Shown: positions 33,056 through 43,356, numbered from the stretch's first letter. The stretch is 64,000 nucleotides of DNA from Aliidiomarina soli (GCF_003986975.1 NZ_PIPO01000006.1:186001-250000), one strand, 5' to 3'. The notes: generated by a model from the letters alone, not told the origin. Numbers and translations: made by a program.

Positions 33056-34279
33056 ATGCGAGTACTTCACACGTCTGACTGGCACCTGGGTCGGGTGCTC
33101 TACGGGCAAAAACGGCATCATGAATTTGCCGCTTTTCTCGACTGGTTGTTGCAGACTATCAACGAACAGCGGGTTGAAGCCTTGCTGGTGGCCGGCGATA
33201 TTTTTGATACCAACACCCCCGGCAACTATGCCCAGCAGCTGTACTACCGGTTTTTGGCCCGGGTTGCTGCCACGGAGTGTCGCCATGTGGTGGTGATTGG
33301 CGGCAACCATGATTCACCGTCGTTTCTGGATGCACCGCAGCAGTTGCTAAGTGCGTTGAATGTACACGTGATTGGCGAGGCCTGTGAAGACCCGGCAGAG
33401 GAAGTGTTGTGTCTTGAGCACAACGGCGAATTAGAGCTGATTGTGTGTGCGGTTCCTTACCTGCGTGAACGTGATTTGCGCAGCGCCGAGGACGGCGAAG
33501 GCATTGCTGACAAAGAACGTAAGGTGCAGCAGGGAGTGAAAGCTCACTATGCGCAAACCGCCGAGGCCGCAGTGGCTAAACGAGGCAAGCGCGAGCTGCC
33601 GATTATTGGCATGGGGCACCTGTTCACCGTGGGTGGCGAATTACGCGAGGGCGATGGTGTACGTGACCTGTATGTGGGGTCGCTGGGGCAAGTACCAGCG
33701 TCGGCGTTTCCGGATGCCTTTGATTATCTGGCCCTTGGTCATTTACATGTTCCGCAACTGGTAGCGAAAGACCCTACACGACGTTATAGCGGCTCGCCGA
33801 TTGCGATGGGTTTTGGTGAAGTGGGGCAGCAGAAAGAAGTGGTGTTGATTGATTTTGAGGGCCGTGAGGCGCAAGTGTCGACGCTGCCAATACCAGTTTT
33901 TCAGCGCATGGAACGGATAAAAGGGGATCTTGAGCAGTTGCAGCCAGCGTTGCAGCAGTTAATTGAGGCAGATGAAGCGATTTGGGTGGAAGTGGAGTAC
34001 AGCGGCACGGATTACATTCGTGACCTGCGCCAACGGCTGACAGAATGGGTGGCGGATACCCAGGTACAGGTGTTACGGGTGCGTAACCCGGCGCTACGGG
34101 AGAAAACCCTGAAACGGACGATGAGCGAAGAAAGTTTGCAGCAACTGACCACTGAAGATGTATTTAAACGTCGCCTTGAAGCCAGTGAGATAGAGGGCGA
34201 TGAAGGGCAGCGACTGACTGAGCTGCATGCCCAGTTATTGCAGGAACTGGCGGAGGAGGACCCGAATGCGGATCACTAA
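33056..34279 (+). CDS. sbcD: Exonuclease subunit SbcD (Mre11-type nuclease)
   Basis: 407 residues from the ATG at 33056; a longer frame runs back through the terminator and is rejected. The calcineurin-like phosphoesterase motifs appear in order: H-T-S-D-W-H-L-G-R, A-G-D-I-F-D-T, G-G-N-H-D-S and G-H-L-H. These bind two Mn ions. SbcD with SbcC cuts hairpin and blocked DNA ends; in E. coli this removes long palindromes during replication. Here the pair shares a genome segment with many perfect 35-base palindromes, which are probably too short to be good substrates. The stop overlaps the sbcC start by 14 bases. Confidence 0.95.
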   Translation: MRVLHTSDWHLGRVLYGQKRHHEFAAFLDWLLQTINEQRVEALLVAGDIFDTNTPGNYAQQLYYRFLARVAATECRHVVVIGGNHDSPSFLDAPQQLLSALNVHVIGEACEDPAEEVLCLEHNGELELIVCAVPYLRERDLRSAEDGEGIADKERKVQQGVKAHYAQTAEAAVAKRGKRELPIIGMGHLFTVGGELREGDGVRDLYVGSLGQVPASAFPDAFDYLALGHLHVPQLVAKDPTRRYSGSPIAMGFGEVGQQKEVVLIDFEGREAQVSTLPIPVFQRMERIKGDLEQLQPALQQLIEADEAIWVEVEYSGTDYIRDLRQRLTEWVADTQVQVLRVRNPALREKTLKRTMSEESLQQLTTEDVFKRRLEASEIEGDEGQRLTELHAQLLQELAEEDPNADH

Positions 34280-37200
34280 GCTGCGACTGCAGAACTTAAA
34301 CTCGTTGCATGGCACCTGGGAAATCGATTTTGCCCACCCGGACTACGTGAATGAAGGTTTGTTTGCGATAACCGGCCCCACCGGCGCGGGTAAAACCACT
34401 ATTCTGGATGCAATTTGCCTGGCTCTGTATGGACAAACACCGCGGCTGGGCAAAATAACCAAGTCAGACAACGACGTAATGTCGCGGCACCAGGGTGAGT
34501 GCATGGCCGAAGTCACTTTCGCCACTGAGCAGGGCGAGTATCGCGCATTCTGGTATCAGCACCGGGCACGGCGCCACGCTGGCGGTGCGCTTCAGCACCC
34601 GCGGCATGAACTGATTGATGCGGCGACCGGCAAGTTACTGGAAGAGAAGGTGAGCCAGGTACCGGCGGTTGTAGAGCAGTTAAGCGGACTCGATTTTAAC
34701 CGTTTTACCCGTTCGATGATGCTGGCGCAGGGCCAGTTTGCTGCGTTTTTAAATGCCGATGAAGGCGAGCGTAGTGCGCTGCTGGAACAAATTACCGGCA
34801 GTGAAATTTATGCGCGGATTTCGCAGGCGGCGCATAGCAAATACAAGATGCAACGGGATCTATTACAGCGTTTGCAGGATGAGCTAGGGACTATTCAACC
34901 GCTGGCTGAAGATGAACGTGACGCAATTAAGACAGAGCTTAATCAGGTTAAGGCGCAGGTCGACGAAACGGACACGCAGTATCAGGCTTGCGAGCGCTCG
35001 GCGCAGTGGGTTGAAACCCTGACTAAACTGGAGCATGAATGGTCCCAGCTGACCGAACGTCAGGCCGCCCATAGCAAGGAGGTTGCCGAGTTTTCGGAGC
35101 AACGCAAGCAGCTGGAAAAGGATGCTCAGGCGCGACCTTTTGCCAGCGCATTGAATCATTTGCGTTACTTGCAACAGCAACTGACCAGGAGTCAGCAGCT
35201 GTTTACTACCGAGCAGGCTGCTTTGCCAACGCTTAAAGAGAGCTCTGAAAAAACCGGGTCGCAGGCGCAGCGTGCCCGCGACGAACTTGCTACAAGCAAA
35301 GAGCAATGGACGACGCTACAACCGGAGATCGACAAAGCACGAACGCTGGACCAGAGTTTGCAGCTAATTAAGCAGCGCTACCAGAGTGAGTGCGCGCAGC
35401 AGGAAAAGGCGTACCACGAGCAGACCGCGCTGGTTGACATTGTCAGTGAACTGGAGCAGAAACTTAGCCAGCAACAGGATGAATTACAGTCGCTGACAGA
35501 CTGGCTGGAAGCGCACTCGAATGAAGGTAATTTGGCGAATCAGCTGCCTTTATTGAGCGAACAACGGACTCAGCTTGAGCAACGCCAGGCCGAGTGTGTC
35601 GCTGCAGAGCAGTCGCTGAAACAGCAACGAGAGACATTGCAGGCGCTGCAGTCCAAACCAAGCAGCGCGCAACTGGCGCAGCAACAGGACGCGCTGACGA
35701 AACAGCTCAGTGTCGACAAAGAACGTTATAAGGCGTTGCAGGAGATGATTAGCCAGACCCTGCTGGAGCAAAAGCTGGCGGATTTTCGCAACGAACTGGT
35801 AGCAGGCGAAGCCTGCCCTTTATGCGGCTCGGTGGAACATCCAGCGCCATTGCACAGTGATGCCAGCGTGGAGTCAACATTGCAAACAAAACGCAGCGAG
35901 CTGGCTGAGCTTGAGCGCTCACTGGTGGCAACCCAGCAGCAATTGCAGCAGCTTGAAATTGAGCAGGCGGTGGGGGCGAGTGAGCGCGTGCAGCAGGAAC
36001 AGGCGCAACAGGCTGCGCTGGTACGTGAGCAAGAGCACTTGCAGCGGGCGCAACAGAGCTATACTGAGTTGCTGCAAAGCTGGCAGGCACGGGTGTCACG
36101 ATGGCTGGGAGATGAGGCTGAGGTAGATGATGTTTCAGCGGCAAAGCAGACCGACATGCTGCACCAGTTACAAACTATGCGCGGTCGTTATGAAACGACA
36201 CTGGCAAAGCAGCAAGGGCTGCGCGGCGAACTGACCAGCCTCAGTGCTCGTTTAGAAGGAGTTCAGGAACAGCGAGCCGAGAAGCAACGACTGAGCGCTG
36301 AATTAAAGACCCGTGTTGAGCGAACTGGTGCGGAACGTGAGCAATTGCAGCAGCAACGCCAGCAGTTACTGGCTGGCGAGTCGGTTGCAGCAGTGGTTGA
36401 GCGTTGGCAGCAACGCCTGGGTCAGGCGGAGCAAAGCCGGGAGCAATTGGAGCAACAAGCGCAGCAGGCGCAACAGGCGTTTGAACGGGCCCAGTTGAGC
36501 AGCCAGCAGTTGCAGCAACGGGTCGAGGAACTGGAACAGGAACAACGCAGCGCAGGGAAGCAACTCGAAGCGGGTTTAAACGAGGCCGGTTTCGACGACC
36601 TTGAGTCGCTGCAACAGGCATTGCTTGATGATGCAATTCAAGCCCGCCTGAGTAAACAGGCACGGGAACTGGATGCCAGCAGCCAATGGCTGAAAACAGA
36701 AGCAGAGCGGCTGCAACGGGAATTGAGCGAAGCGAAAGCGCAGCAACCGGCAGACGCTGCGGCGAACCAGCTGGAATTGAAGCGGCTGAAGGCGATGCTG
36801 GCAGACCTGCATCAACGCCAGGGCGCATTGCAAACCCGACTGGAGGCAGACGAGACATTGCGCCGGCAGCAACGCGATAAGCTGGATGCGGTGAAGCGAC
36901 AACAGGCAAAGACCGATGAGTGGGCTACACTGGATACCTTGATAGGCTCAGCGGATGGTAAAAAATATCGAAAGTTTGCCCAGGGGCTGACCTTCGAGAT
37001 TATGATTGACTATGCGAATCAAAAGCTTAGAAAAATGACTGAGCGTTACCTGTTGGTTCGTGATGAGGCTGAGCCGCTGAAACTGAACGTGATGGACGAT
37101 TATCAGGCAGGTGAAATCCGTTCGACCCGCAACCTGTCGGGCGGCGAGAGTTTTCTGGTCAGTCTGGCACTGGCACTTGGGCTGGCGCAAATGGCGAGCA

Positions 37201-37454
37201 GCAAGGTGCGGGTTGACTCGCTGTTTTTGGACGAAGGCTTCGGCACCCTGGACGAGGAAGCGCTGGATCAGGCGCTGGATACCTTAGCCAGTTTGCGCCA
37301 GGACGGAAAAATGATTGGCCTGATATCCCATGTAGGCTCGCTGAAAGAACGCATTGCCACGCAATTGCAGGTTCAGGCTGGAGCCGCTGGACGCTCAGTG
37401 TTGGCAGGACCGGGAGTACGCCAGTTAGATCCTGAACAGACAGGTAATGAGTAA
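34266..37454 (+). CDS. sbcC: Exonuclease subunit SbcC (Rad50-type SMC ATPase)
   Basis: 1062 residues from the ATG at 34266, overlapping the end of sbcD. Walker A is GPTGAGKTT near residue 39. Long Gln/Glu/Leu-rich coiled coils follow from about 190 to 510 and from about 540 to 860. Between them is the zinc hook C-P-L-C at about residues 517-520. The ABC signature LSGGESF and Walker B LFLDEGFGTLDEEAL are in the C-terminal lobe. SbcC provides the ATP-driven clamp and tether for the SbcD nuclease. The length is close to that of E. coli SbcC (about 1048). The coding strand is strikingly rich in CAG/CAA codons within the coils. Confidence 0.95.
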   Translation: MRITKLRLQNLNSLHGTWEIDFAHPDYVNEGLFAITGPTGAGKTTILDAICLALYGQTPRLGKITKSDNDVMSRHQGECMAEVTFATEQGEYRAFWYQHRARRHAGGALQHPRHELIDAATGKLLEEKVSQVPAVVEQLSGLDFNRFTRSMMLAQGQFAAFLNADEGERSALLEQITGSEIYARISQAAHSKYKMQRDLLQRLQDELGTIQPLAEDERDAIKTELNQVKAQVDETDTQYQACERSAQWVETLTKLEHEWSQLTERQAAHSKEVAEFSEQRKQLEKDAQARPFASALNHLRYLQQQLTRSQQLFTTEQAALPTLKESSEKTGSQAQRARDELATSKEQWTTLQPEIDKARTLDQSLQLIKQRYQSECAQQEKAYHEQTALVDIVSELEQKLSQQQDELQSLTDWLEAHSNEGNLANQLPLLSEQRTQLEQRQAECVAAEQSLKQQRETLQALQSKPSSAQLAQQQDALTKQLSVDKERYKALQEMISQTLLEQKLADFRNELVAGEACPLCGSVEHPAPLHSDASVESTLQTKRSELAELERSLVATQQQLQQLEIEQAVGASERVQQEQAQQAALVREQEHLQRAQQSYTELLQSWQARVSRWLGDEAEVDDVSAAKQTDMLHQLQTMRGRYETTLAKQQGLRGELTSLSARLEGVQEQRAEKQRLSAELKTRVERTGAEREQLQQQRQQLLAGESVAAVVERWQQRLGQAEQSREQLEQQAQQAQQAFERAQLSSQQLQQRVEELEQEQRSAGKQLEAGLNEAGFDDLESLQQALLDDAIQARLSKQARELDASSQWLKTEAERLQRELSEAKAQQPADAAANQLELKRLKAMLADLHQRQGALQTRLEADETLRRQQRDKLDAVKRQQAKTDEWATLDTLIGSADGKKYRKFAQGLTFEIMIDYANQKLRKMTERYLLVRDEAEPLKLNVMDDYQAGEIRSTRNLSGGESFLVSLALALGLAQMASSKVRVDSLFLDEGFGTLDEEALDQALDTLASLRQDGKMIGLISHVGSLKERIATQLQVQAGAAGRSVLAGPGVRQLDPEQTGNE

Positions 37455-37490
37455 AGCGGACAAAGCTGAAATTCAAAGGAGAGGTACAGA

Positions 37491-38465
37491 ATGACACACG
37501 CTAAGTTACAAACGCGGTTAAAGGCCACTGGGATGGTCATGGCCGGTGCGCTGAGCGGGGCGCTGTTGACGGCCTGTTCAGGTTCAGAGGAGGCGGACAT
37601 CGCAGTTTACCATTGTGGTGCCCAACCGGTGCAGGTCGAGACGCATGGTGAGCAGGTCACGCTGACCCTGGGCGACGATCACTATCAGTTGAGCCAGGTA
37701 GAGGCAGCTTCAGGTGCGCGCTATAGCAATGACGATGCTGACCACAACGTGGTTTTCTGGAGTAAAGGAGAACGCGCGCAACTCGAGGTTGGCAGTCGAG
37801 CATACAGTGAGTGCACCCGACCAGGGGCTATTATCGAGCCGCATATTGCGCGGGGCAACGAACCTTTCTGGTTGATTGAAATCAACCAGGGTGAGGCGGT
37901 ATTACGCAATATGGGCGAAGACGAGCAGAACTTCAGCATCGTCAGTCAGGAATGGCGTGAGGACGGCAGCACAGAGGTTGTGGCAGAGCTTAAAGACAGC
38001 GATGAGCGGCTGACCTATCAGGTCAATGAAACGCTGTGTGAGGACAGTATGAGCGGTATGTCGTACCCACAGACGGCTGAACTGCAAGTGGCCGGGCAGC
38101 GGCTACAAGGTTGTGCTGGTATTCCACAACGTTTGCTGGAAGGCGTCGACTGGCAGGTTAGCGCGATTGATGATGAGTCGATGGCTGACTACGAGGTCTT
38201 TGTTCGTTTCGCCGCCGATGGCAGTGTTGCTGGGCGGGCAGCCTGTAACCGCTATTTTGGTCAGTATGAACTAACTGGTGAAGGTTTGCAGTTCGGCGAA
38301 CTGGCAGGCACTAAGATGGCTTGCGAAGACGATAAGATGCGCGCTGAATACCGTTTTCTGGGGGTACTCAGCGAGGTGCAGCGGTTTAGCATTGAGCGTA
38401 AAGACGGCGCCACCGACGTCCTTTGGTTAGACACCGGGGACGAGCGGATTCGTCTGTCTCACTAA
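37491..38465 (+). CDS. Lipoprotein combining an MliC-like, a COG3650-like and a META/HslJ domain
   Basis: 324 residues; the signal ends at the lipobox LLTAC with Cys29, and Ser follows Cys, which suggests the outer membrane. Residues of about 35-105 (VYHCGAQPVQVETHGEQVTL ... YSECT) look like MliC, an inhibitor of c-type lysozyme, with its paired Cys and the SKGERAQLE loop. About 110-210 (GNEPFWLIEINQGEAVLRN) resembles the COG3650-type domain of small membrane proteins. The last 110 residues are a META/HslJ domain (GRAACNRYFGQYELTG, GTKMACEDDKM). The combination suggests protection against host or predator lysozyme and envelope stress. It starts 36 bases after sbcC and may be read from the same transcript. 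Confidence 0.82.
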   Translation: MTHAKLQTRLKATGMVMAGALSGALLTACSGSEEADIAVYHCGAQPVQVETHGEQVTLTLGDDHYQLSQVEAASGARYSNDDADHNVVFWSKGERAQLEVGSRAYSECTRPGAIIEPHIARGNEPFWLIEINQGEAVLRNMGEDEQNFSIVSQEWREDGSTEVVAELKDSDERLTYQVNETLCEDSMSGMSYPQTAELQVAGQRLQGCAGIPQRLLEGVDWQVSAIDDESMADYEVFVRFAADGSVAGRAACNRYFGQYELTGEGLQFGELAGTKMACEDDKMRAEYRFLGVLSEVQRFSIERKDGATDVLWLDTGDERIRLSH

Positions 38466-38491
38466 GCTGTCACAGGTAAAATACGTAGCGC

Positions 38492-39121
38492 TTAGCGGGT
38501 GCCGAAGATCTTATCACCGGCATCGCCAAGGCCGGGCAGGATGTAGCCGTGTTCGTTGAGCCGGTCGTCCTGCGAGGCGGTATAAATATCCACATCCGGG
38601 TGTGCGTCGAGTACTTTTGCGACGCCCTCGGGTGCGGCCACCAGCACTAATACCCGGATCCGGGTGCAGCCTTCTTTCTTCAGCAAGTCGAGGGTGGCTA
38701 TCATCGAGCCACCAGTGGCTAGCATGGGGTCTAACACCAGAGCCAGGCGCTCATCCATACTACCGGCAAACTTTTCGAAATAGGAGACCGGCTCAAGCGT
38801 TTCCTCGTCACGGTACAAACCCACCACACTGACTTTGGCGCTCGGGATCAGGTTAAGCACGCCATCGAGCATACCGATACCGGCCCGCAGAATAGGAACT
38901 ACGGTGACTTTTTTACCTTTAATACGTTCAACCTGAATGCTGTCACCGTTCCAGCTGGTCATCCGCGTAGGTTCGAGTTCGAAGTCTTTGGTCGCTTCGT
39001 AGGTCAGCAGGTTGCCAAGTTCGTTGGCCAGCTCACGAAAGCTCTTAGTACTGATCGCCTGGTCGCGCATGAGGCCAAGCTTATGCTGGACCAGCGGGTG
39101 TCGGATAACATGTAACGCCAT
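38492..39121 (-). CDS. upp: Uracil phosphoribosyltransferase
   Basis: 209 residues from the ATG at 39121. The enzyme makes UMP from uracil and PRPP in pyrimidine salvage. The family-wide pattern is clear: [18 protein letters not shown] near the start, [19 protein letters not shown], then the PRPP-binding loop [19 protein letters not shown], and the end [13 protein letters not shown]. Length and C-terminus equal those of E. coli Upp (208). It stands alone; the uracil permease gene that often follows it is not in this window. Confidence 0.96.
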   Translation of the reverse strand: MALHVIRHPLVQHKLGLMRDQAISTKSFRELANELGNLLTYEATKDFELEPTRMTSWNGDSIQVERIKGKKVTVVPILRAGIGMLDGVLNLIPSAKVSVVGLYRDEETLEPVSYFEKFAGSMDERLALVLDPMLATGGSMIATLDLLKKEGCTRIRVLVLVAAPEGVAKVLDAHPDVDIYTASQDDRLNEHGYILPGLGDAGDKIFGTR

Positions 39122-39192
39122 GAGTGTCTCTCGTCGAATTGTTTGCTAAATTTAAAGTCTGGTTCGCTAAGTTTAAATCGGTCGCAGCCAAT

Positions 39193-39220
39193 AAAAAAGG
39201 GCAGGATAAACCTGCCCTTT
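39193..39220 (-). terminator. Rho-independent terminator of putA
   Basis: On the minus strand AAAGGGCAGG pairs with CCTGCCCTTT around a short loop, followed by six T. It lies between the end of putA and the start of upp. Confidence 0.85.
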
Positions 39221-39275
39221 AGCATATCACAGGCTGAGCAATGCGCTGCGAAGCGCCTCAGCCTTTGCGTGCGCG

Positions 39276-42200
39276 TTAGTCACCCAGCGACAGCAAGGTC
39301 GCATTACCGCCAACGGCTGTGATGTTATCGGTAAAGGTTTTCTCGGTCATAAAGGCATACAGGTAGTGTGGTCCACCTGCTTTTGGCCCAGTACCGGAGA
39401 GACCCTGGCCACCGAACGGCTGCACACCGACCACAGCACCAATCTGGTTGCGGTTGATGTAAACGTTACCGACATTGATACGACGGGCGACGTCATAGGC
39501 AAAGGTCTCGTTGCGGCTGTGAATGCCGAAAGTGAGGCCAAAGCCCGTGTTATTGATGTCGTCGATCACTTTATCGATGTCTTTATGCTTGAAGCGGATG
39601 ACGTGCAGGATAGGACCGAAGTTCTCGCGCACCAGTTGGCTGATGCTGTCGATTTCAATCGCGGTCGGCGCGACGAAGGTGCCGCCTTGAGTGTATTCCG
39701 GCATCGGCGCTTCACCAATTAGCTTACCGGCTTGCTGGATATCAATGATGTGTTGTTCCAGGTTGGTTTTAGCAACGCCGTCAATCACCGGGCCAACATC
39801 GGTTTTGTGGTCAATTGGGTCGCCGACGATAAGCTCTTTCATTGCGCCTTTCAGCAGCTCGATAACGCGGTCAGCAATGTCGTCCTGCACGTAAATTACG
39901 CGTAGCGCAGAACAACGCTGGCCAGCGCTGGTAAAGGCACTGTGCACCACGTCAGTGACGACCTGCTCAGGCAGCGCTGTGGAGTCAACCATCATCGCGT
40001 TCTGACCACCGGTTTCGGCGATTAACGGAACGATAGCGCCGGTACGTGCTGCCAATGCGCGGTTGATTGACTGAGCGGTGTTGGTTGAACCGGTAAAGCA
40101 AACCCCGCCGATGTTTTCCTGACCTACCAGGTAGGCACCAATTTCTGCACCGTTACCAGGTACGAAGTGAAGTACATCACCCGGAATGCCAGCTTCAAGC
40201 GCTAACTGAACGGCGCGGTACGCGACCAGACCGGTTTGCTCGGCTGGTTTGGCAATAACGCAGTTACCAGTGGCAAGTGCTGCACTGACCTGACCGAGGA
40301 AAATCGCCAACGGGAAGTTCCACGGGCTGATGCAGACAAAGGTGCCACGGCCCTGCACAAAGAGTTCGTTTTTCTCACCGGTTGGGCCTGGCAGTGCTTC
40401 GCCTTCGCCCATCAGTTCACGTGCTTTAATGGCGTAGTAACGACAGAAATCGACGGCTTCGCGCACTTCATCAATACCATCCTGCAGGCCTTTACCCGCT
40501 TCCAGGGTACAGAGCGCGATCAGCTCGTGCATGTTTTCTTCCAGCAGATCTGCCAGTTTTTCCAGCTTCACCGCACGCTCGTCGGCTTTGGTGCGAGTCC
40601 AGGCAGGGAAGGCTTTATTGGCACTGGTCAGTGCTTTTTCCGCCAGCTTAGCGTCGCCCCAGCCGATGGTACCCATCTGATGGCTGGTTTGCTGAGGGCT
40701 GGTAACTGCGACACGGTGGTCGGCTTCAATCAGTTCGCCGTTTACGATCGGGCCACCTTGCCAGTGATTGTTCTGGAAGCTACGAATTTTGTCGAAGAAT
40801 TCATCGCCTTGAGAGTGAATATTCATATTAAGTCCTGACGAATTTTTACGTGGAGCCAAAATATCGATTGGCAGTGGGATCTTGTCGTTGTGCAAGGTCG
40901 GCTTTTTACTCAGGTTGGTGAGCGGATGCTCGACCAGTTCGTCTACATCTACACTTGGGTCCAGTAGTTTATGCACAAACGAGCTGTTGGCACCGTTTTC
41001 CAGCAGACGGCGTACCAGGTATGGCAGCAGGTCCTTGTGGGCGCCGACCGGCGCGTAAATACGAACCGTACGCTCTGGATCTTCTTTCAATACGGTATTG
41101 TAGAGATCTTTACCCATACCGTGCAGGCGCTGGAACTCATAACGCCGTCCATTCGCCATTTCCTGAATGGAGACAATGGTTTGGGCATTGTGCGTAGCAA
41201 ACTGAGGGTACAGCTGACCTTCGGTATCTTCACTTAACAGGTAGCGTGCACAAGCGATGAACGAGACATCGGTGCTGGCTTTACGGGTAAATACCGGATA
41301 ACTGGCGAGGCCAAGCTGTTGTGACAATTTGACTTCAGTATCCCAGTAGGCGCCTTTCACCAGGCGGATTGGGATCTCGTCACCGACTTCTCTGGAGAGG
41401 GCATTGAGCCAGCACAAGACCGGTAGTGCACGCTTCGAGTATGCCTGTACCACCAGGCCAAAGCGTGGCCAGTCTTTACACACACCGGTGCGATAGACCC
41501 GTTCGAACAGCTCAAGTGAAAGCTCTAAACGGTCCATTTCTTCGGCATCGATGGTGACACCGACATTGGCCTGCTGGGCTAATTTGATCAGCTCTAACAG
41601 GTCAGTCGCCAGTTCGTCCATGATCCGTTCATGGTTGGCTGCTTCATAACGGGGGTGCAAGGCTGACAATTTGATTGAAATCGTTGGCCGTGGCACTTCC
41701 TCTTCGTTATTGAAGTTCTCTTTCGCGATCTTGGTGATCGAGTCCACGTACGCCGTGTGATAGCGCTTGGCATCTTTCATGGTAAGTGCCGCTTCACCAA
41801 GCATGTCATAGGCATGGGTGTAGCCGATGTCACGGTTTTTACGGCTGTTCTTGAGTGCTTCTTCAATGCTGCGGCCGAGTACGAATTGCTTACCCATCAG
41901 CTCCATGGCGTGATAGGTGGCCTGGCGGACGACAGGTTCACCGACCCGTTTCACCAGACGGCGAAAACGCGACACTGGGGTGTCGTCGTCACGGCCTTTC
42001 GGGTTGATCACTTCGTTGGTCAGATTGAGTGCCCAGGTGCCGGAATTAACCAACAGGGACTCACTCTTTTTCATGTAATTTTTCCAGGCACCACTGGACA
42101 ATTTGTCGCGAATGAGAGCATCCGCAGTGGGGCCGTCGGGAATGCGCAGCAAGGCTTCAGCCAGGCACATCAATACAATACCTTCCTGGGTGTCCAGGCT

Positions 42201-42443
42201 GTACTGCTGCAAAAACGCATCCACACCATCACCACGACCTGCATCTTTGCGCACCTGTTTTACCAGCGTGCGAGACTTTTCAGTCTGGCGGTCGATGGTG
42301 TCCTGGTCGTTAGGAACCAGTGTGATCAGCTCTTTGAGGTAGCTCTCTTCATCCACAACATAGTTGTCTGAAATGGCTTTCCACAGTTCGTCGAGCTGAC
42401 TCGCCTGATAACGTGTCTCTAACACCTTACTCGCTTTGAACAT
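39276..42443 (-). CDS. putA: Bifunctional proline dehydrogenase / L-glutamate gamma-semialdehyde dehydrogenase
   Basis: 1055 residues from the ATG at 42443, with AGGAG six bases upstream. The proline dehydrogenase part (about 90-480, FAD-binding) shows SIKLSALHPRYE, RLVKGAYWDTE and FATHNAQT. The aldehyde dehydrogenase part (about 530-1030, NAD-binding) shows ISPWNFPLAIF, FTGSTNTA, the ETGGQNAMMVDS block and catalytic Cys844 in SAGQRCSALR. Together they oxidise proline to glutamate, passing the intermediate internally. At about 1055 residues it is shorter than the roughly 1320-residue E. coli enzyme: no ribbon-helix-helix DNA-binding domain is seen at the N-terminus, so it should not repress its own gene. 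A terminator follows. Confidence 0.95.
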   Translation of the reverse strand: MFKASKVLETRYQASQLDELWKAISDNYVVDEESYLKELITLVPNDQDTIDRQTEKSRTLVKQVRKDAGRGDGVDAFLQQYSLDTQEGIVLMCLAEALLRIPDGPTADALIRDKLSSGAWKNYMKKSESLLVNSGTWALNLTNEVINPKGRDDDTPVSRFRRLVKRVGEPVVRQATYHAMELMGKQFVLGRSIEEALKNSRKNRDIGYTHAYDMLGEAALTMKDAKRYHTAYVDSITKIAKENFNNEEEVPRPTISIKLSALHPRYEAANHERIMDELATDLLELIKLAQQANVGVTIDAEEMDRLELSLELFERVYRTGVCKDWPRFGLVVQAYSKRALPVLCWLNALSREVGDEIPIRLVKGAYWDTEVKLSQQLGLASYPVFTRKASTDVSFIACARYLLSEDTEGQLYPQFATHNAQTIVSIQEMANGRRYEFQRLHGMGKDLYNTVLKEDPERTVRIYAPVGAHKDLLPYLVRRLLENGANSSFVHKLLDPSVDVDELVEHPLTNLSKKPTLHNDKIPLPIDILAPRKNSSGLNMNIHSQGDEFFDKIRSFQNNHWQGGPIVNGELIEADHRVAVTSPQQTSHQMGTIGWGDAKLAEKALTSANKAFPAWTRTKADERAVKLEKLADLLEENMHELIALCTLEAGKGLQDGIDEVREAVDFCRYYAIKARELMGEGEALPGPTGEKNELFVQGRGTFVCISPWNFPLAIFLGQVSAALATGNCVIAKPAEQTGLVAYRAVQLALEAGIPGDVLHFVPGNGAEIGAYLVGQENIGGVCFTGSTNTAQSINRALAARTGAIVPLIAETGGQNAMMVDSTALPEQVVTDVVHSAFTSAGQRCSALRVIYVQDDIADRVIELLKGAMKELIVGDPIDHKTDVGPVIDGVAKTNLEQHIIDIQQAGKLIGEAPMPEYTQGGTFVAPTAIEIDSISQLVRENFGPILHVIRFKHKDIDKVIDDINNTGFGLTFGIHSRNETFAYDVARRINVGNVYINRNQIGAVVGVQPFGGQGLSGTGPKAGGPHYLYAFMTEKTFTDNITAVGGNATLLSLGD

Positions 42444-42669
42444 TACGTCTCCTGTATAACACGGCCGCTCCAACTGAATGGAGCTGCGGGCTGTCCCGGC
42501 GCCAGTATATGTTTATTTTCTGCCTGGTAAAGCCCTCTGGTGGACTTATTTTGGCAAAAATATACCGCTTAATCTTTCTTCACAGAAGTCTTGCGTGAAG
42601 TCTTGAGTGAAGGGCCGTCAGCGCATAAGCTTGGCAGCATCACATCATTGATGACTAAACGGGTTTTTT

Positions 42670-43317
42670 ATGACGCAAGACAGTTCGGCTACCGAAAGTG
42701 AACTTAAGTTCACTCTGTCTGACGATTCGGCTGTGGCGCTTATGCAGTATCTTACGCAGCAGATGCAACCACAGACCACTTTACAACTCAGTAATGAGTA
42801 TTTTGATACCAGCGATGGCCAGTTAAACCACCATCGTATTGGCTGTCGTATTCGACGCTGGTTTACTGAAGGCGAACAACACGCCGAGCAAACGGTCAAA
42901 CTTGCCGGACAAATTATTGATGGTCTGCACCAGCGTCCTGAATACAACCTACCCCAAGGAAAGCAGCTAAAGCCCAATTTAACAAGTTTTCCGTCCACAA
43001 TGTGGCCCGACAAGCTGAATGTTAGTGCCGTAAACGACGCTCTTGAAATGCAGTTTAAAGTCGAATTTGAGCGCCGTCGCTGGCATGGCGGCTGGCCCCT
43101 GAGCGCCCCAGTGTGCGAGCTGGAAATTGTGTTGGATCAAGGGGTTATTCAAGCGGGTGAGAAGCAGGAGCCGGTCTTTGAAGTGGAAATGGAGCTGTTA
43201 AGCGGTGATCTGCAAGGGCTAGTGGATTGTGGAGAAACACTGGCTTCACGCTTTAATTTACAACATTTCAACAAAAGTAAAGCCGAACGCGGCTTCCGTC
43301 TGGCGCGCGGTGAGTAA
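42670..43317 (+). CDS. CYTH-domain protein, inorganic triphosphatase-like
   Basis: 215 residues from the ATG at 42670. The CYTH signature E9-x-E11-x-K13 is at the N-terminus, followed by YFDTSDGQLNHHRIGCRIR, the second charged strand of the triphosphate tunnel, and later KAERGFRLARG. It corresponds to the N-terminal half of E. coli YgiF, an inorganic triphosphatase, but the C-terminal CHAD domain is missing. As in E. coli, it sits directly before glnE on the same strand (39 bases), which supports the relation to YgiF. Its substrate is inferred from the family only. Confidence 0.85.
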   Translation: MTQDSSATESELKFTLSDDSAVALMQYLTQQMQPQTTLQLSNEYFDTSDGQLNHHRIGCRIRRWFTEGEQHAEQTVKLAGQIIDGLHQRPEYNLPQGKQLKPNLTSFPSTMWPDKLNVSAVNDALEMQFKVEFERRRWHGGWPLSAPVCELEIVLDQGVIQAGEKQEPVFEVEMELLSGDLQGLVDCGETLASRFNLQHFNKSKAERGFRLARGE

Positions 43318-43356
43318 GCGCAGAGCGATTAGCGCAGATTTACTAATGGAGATGCT

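Noticed and set aside
36241-36909. Open frame of 222 codons antisense to sbcC
   Set aside because: Pro/Ala/Val-rich product arises from the reverse of CAG/CAA-rich coiled-coil codons; no other support.
41757-42371. Open frame of 204 codons antisense to putA
   Set aside because: It is a shadow of putA, which is complete and strongly conserved here; the antisense product has no recognisable family or ribosome site.
42573-42613. Short direct repeat GTGAAGTCTTG before the CYTH gene
   Set aside because: Only about two imperfect copies of 11 bases; no clear operator symmetry or known regulator.
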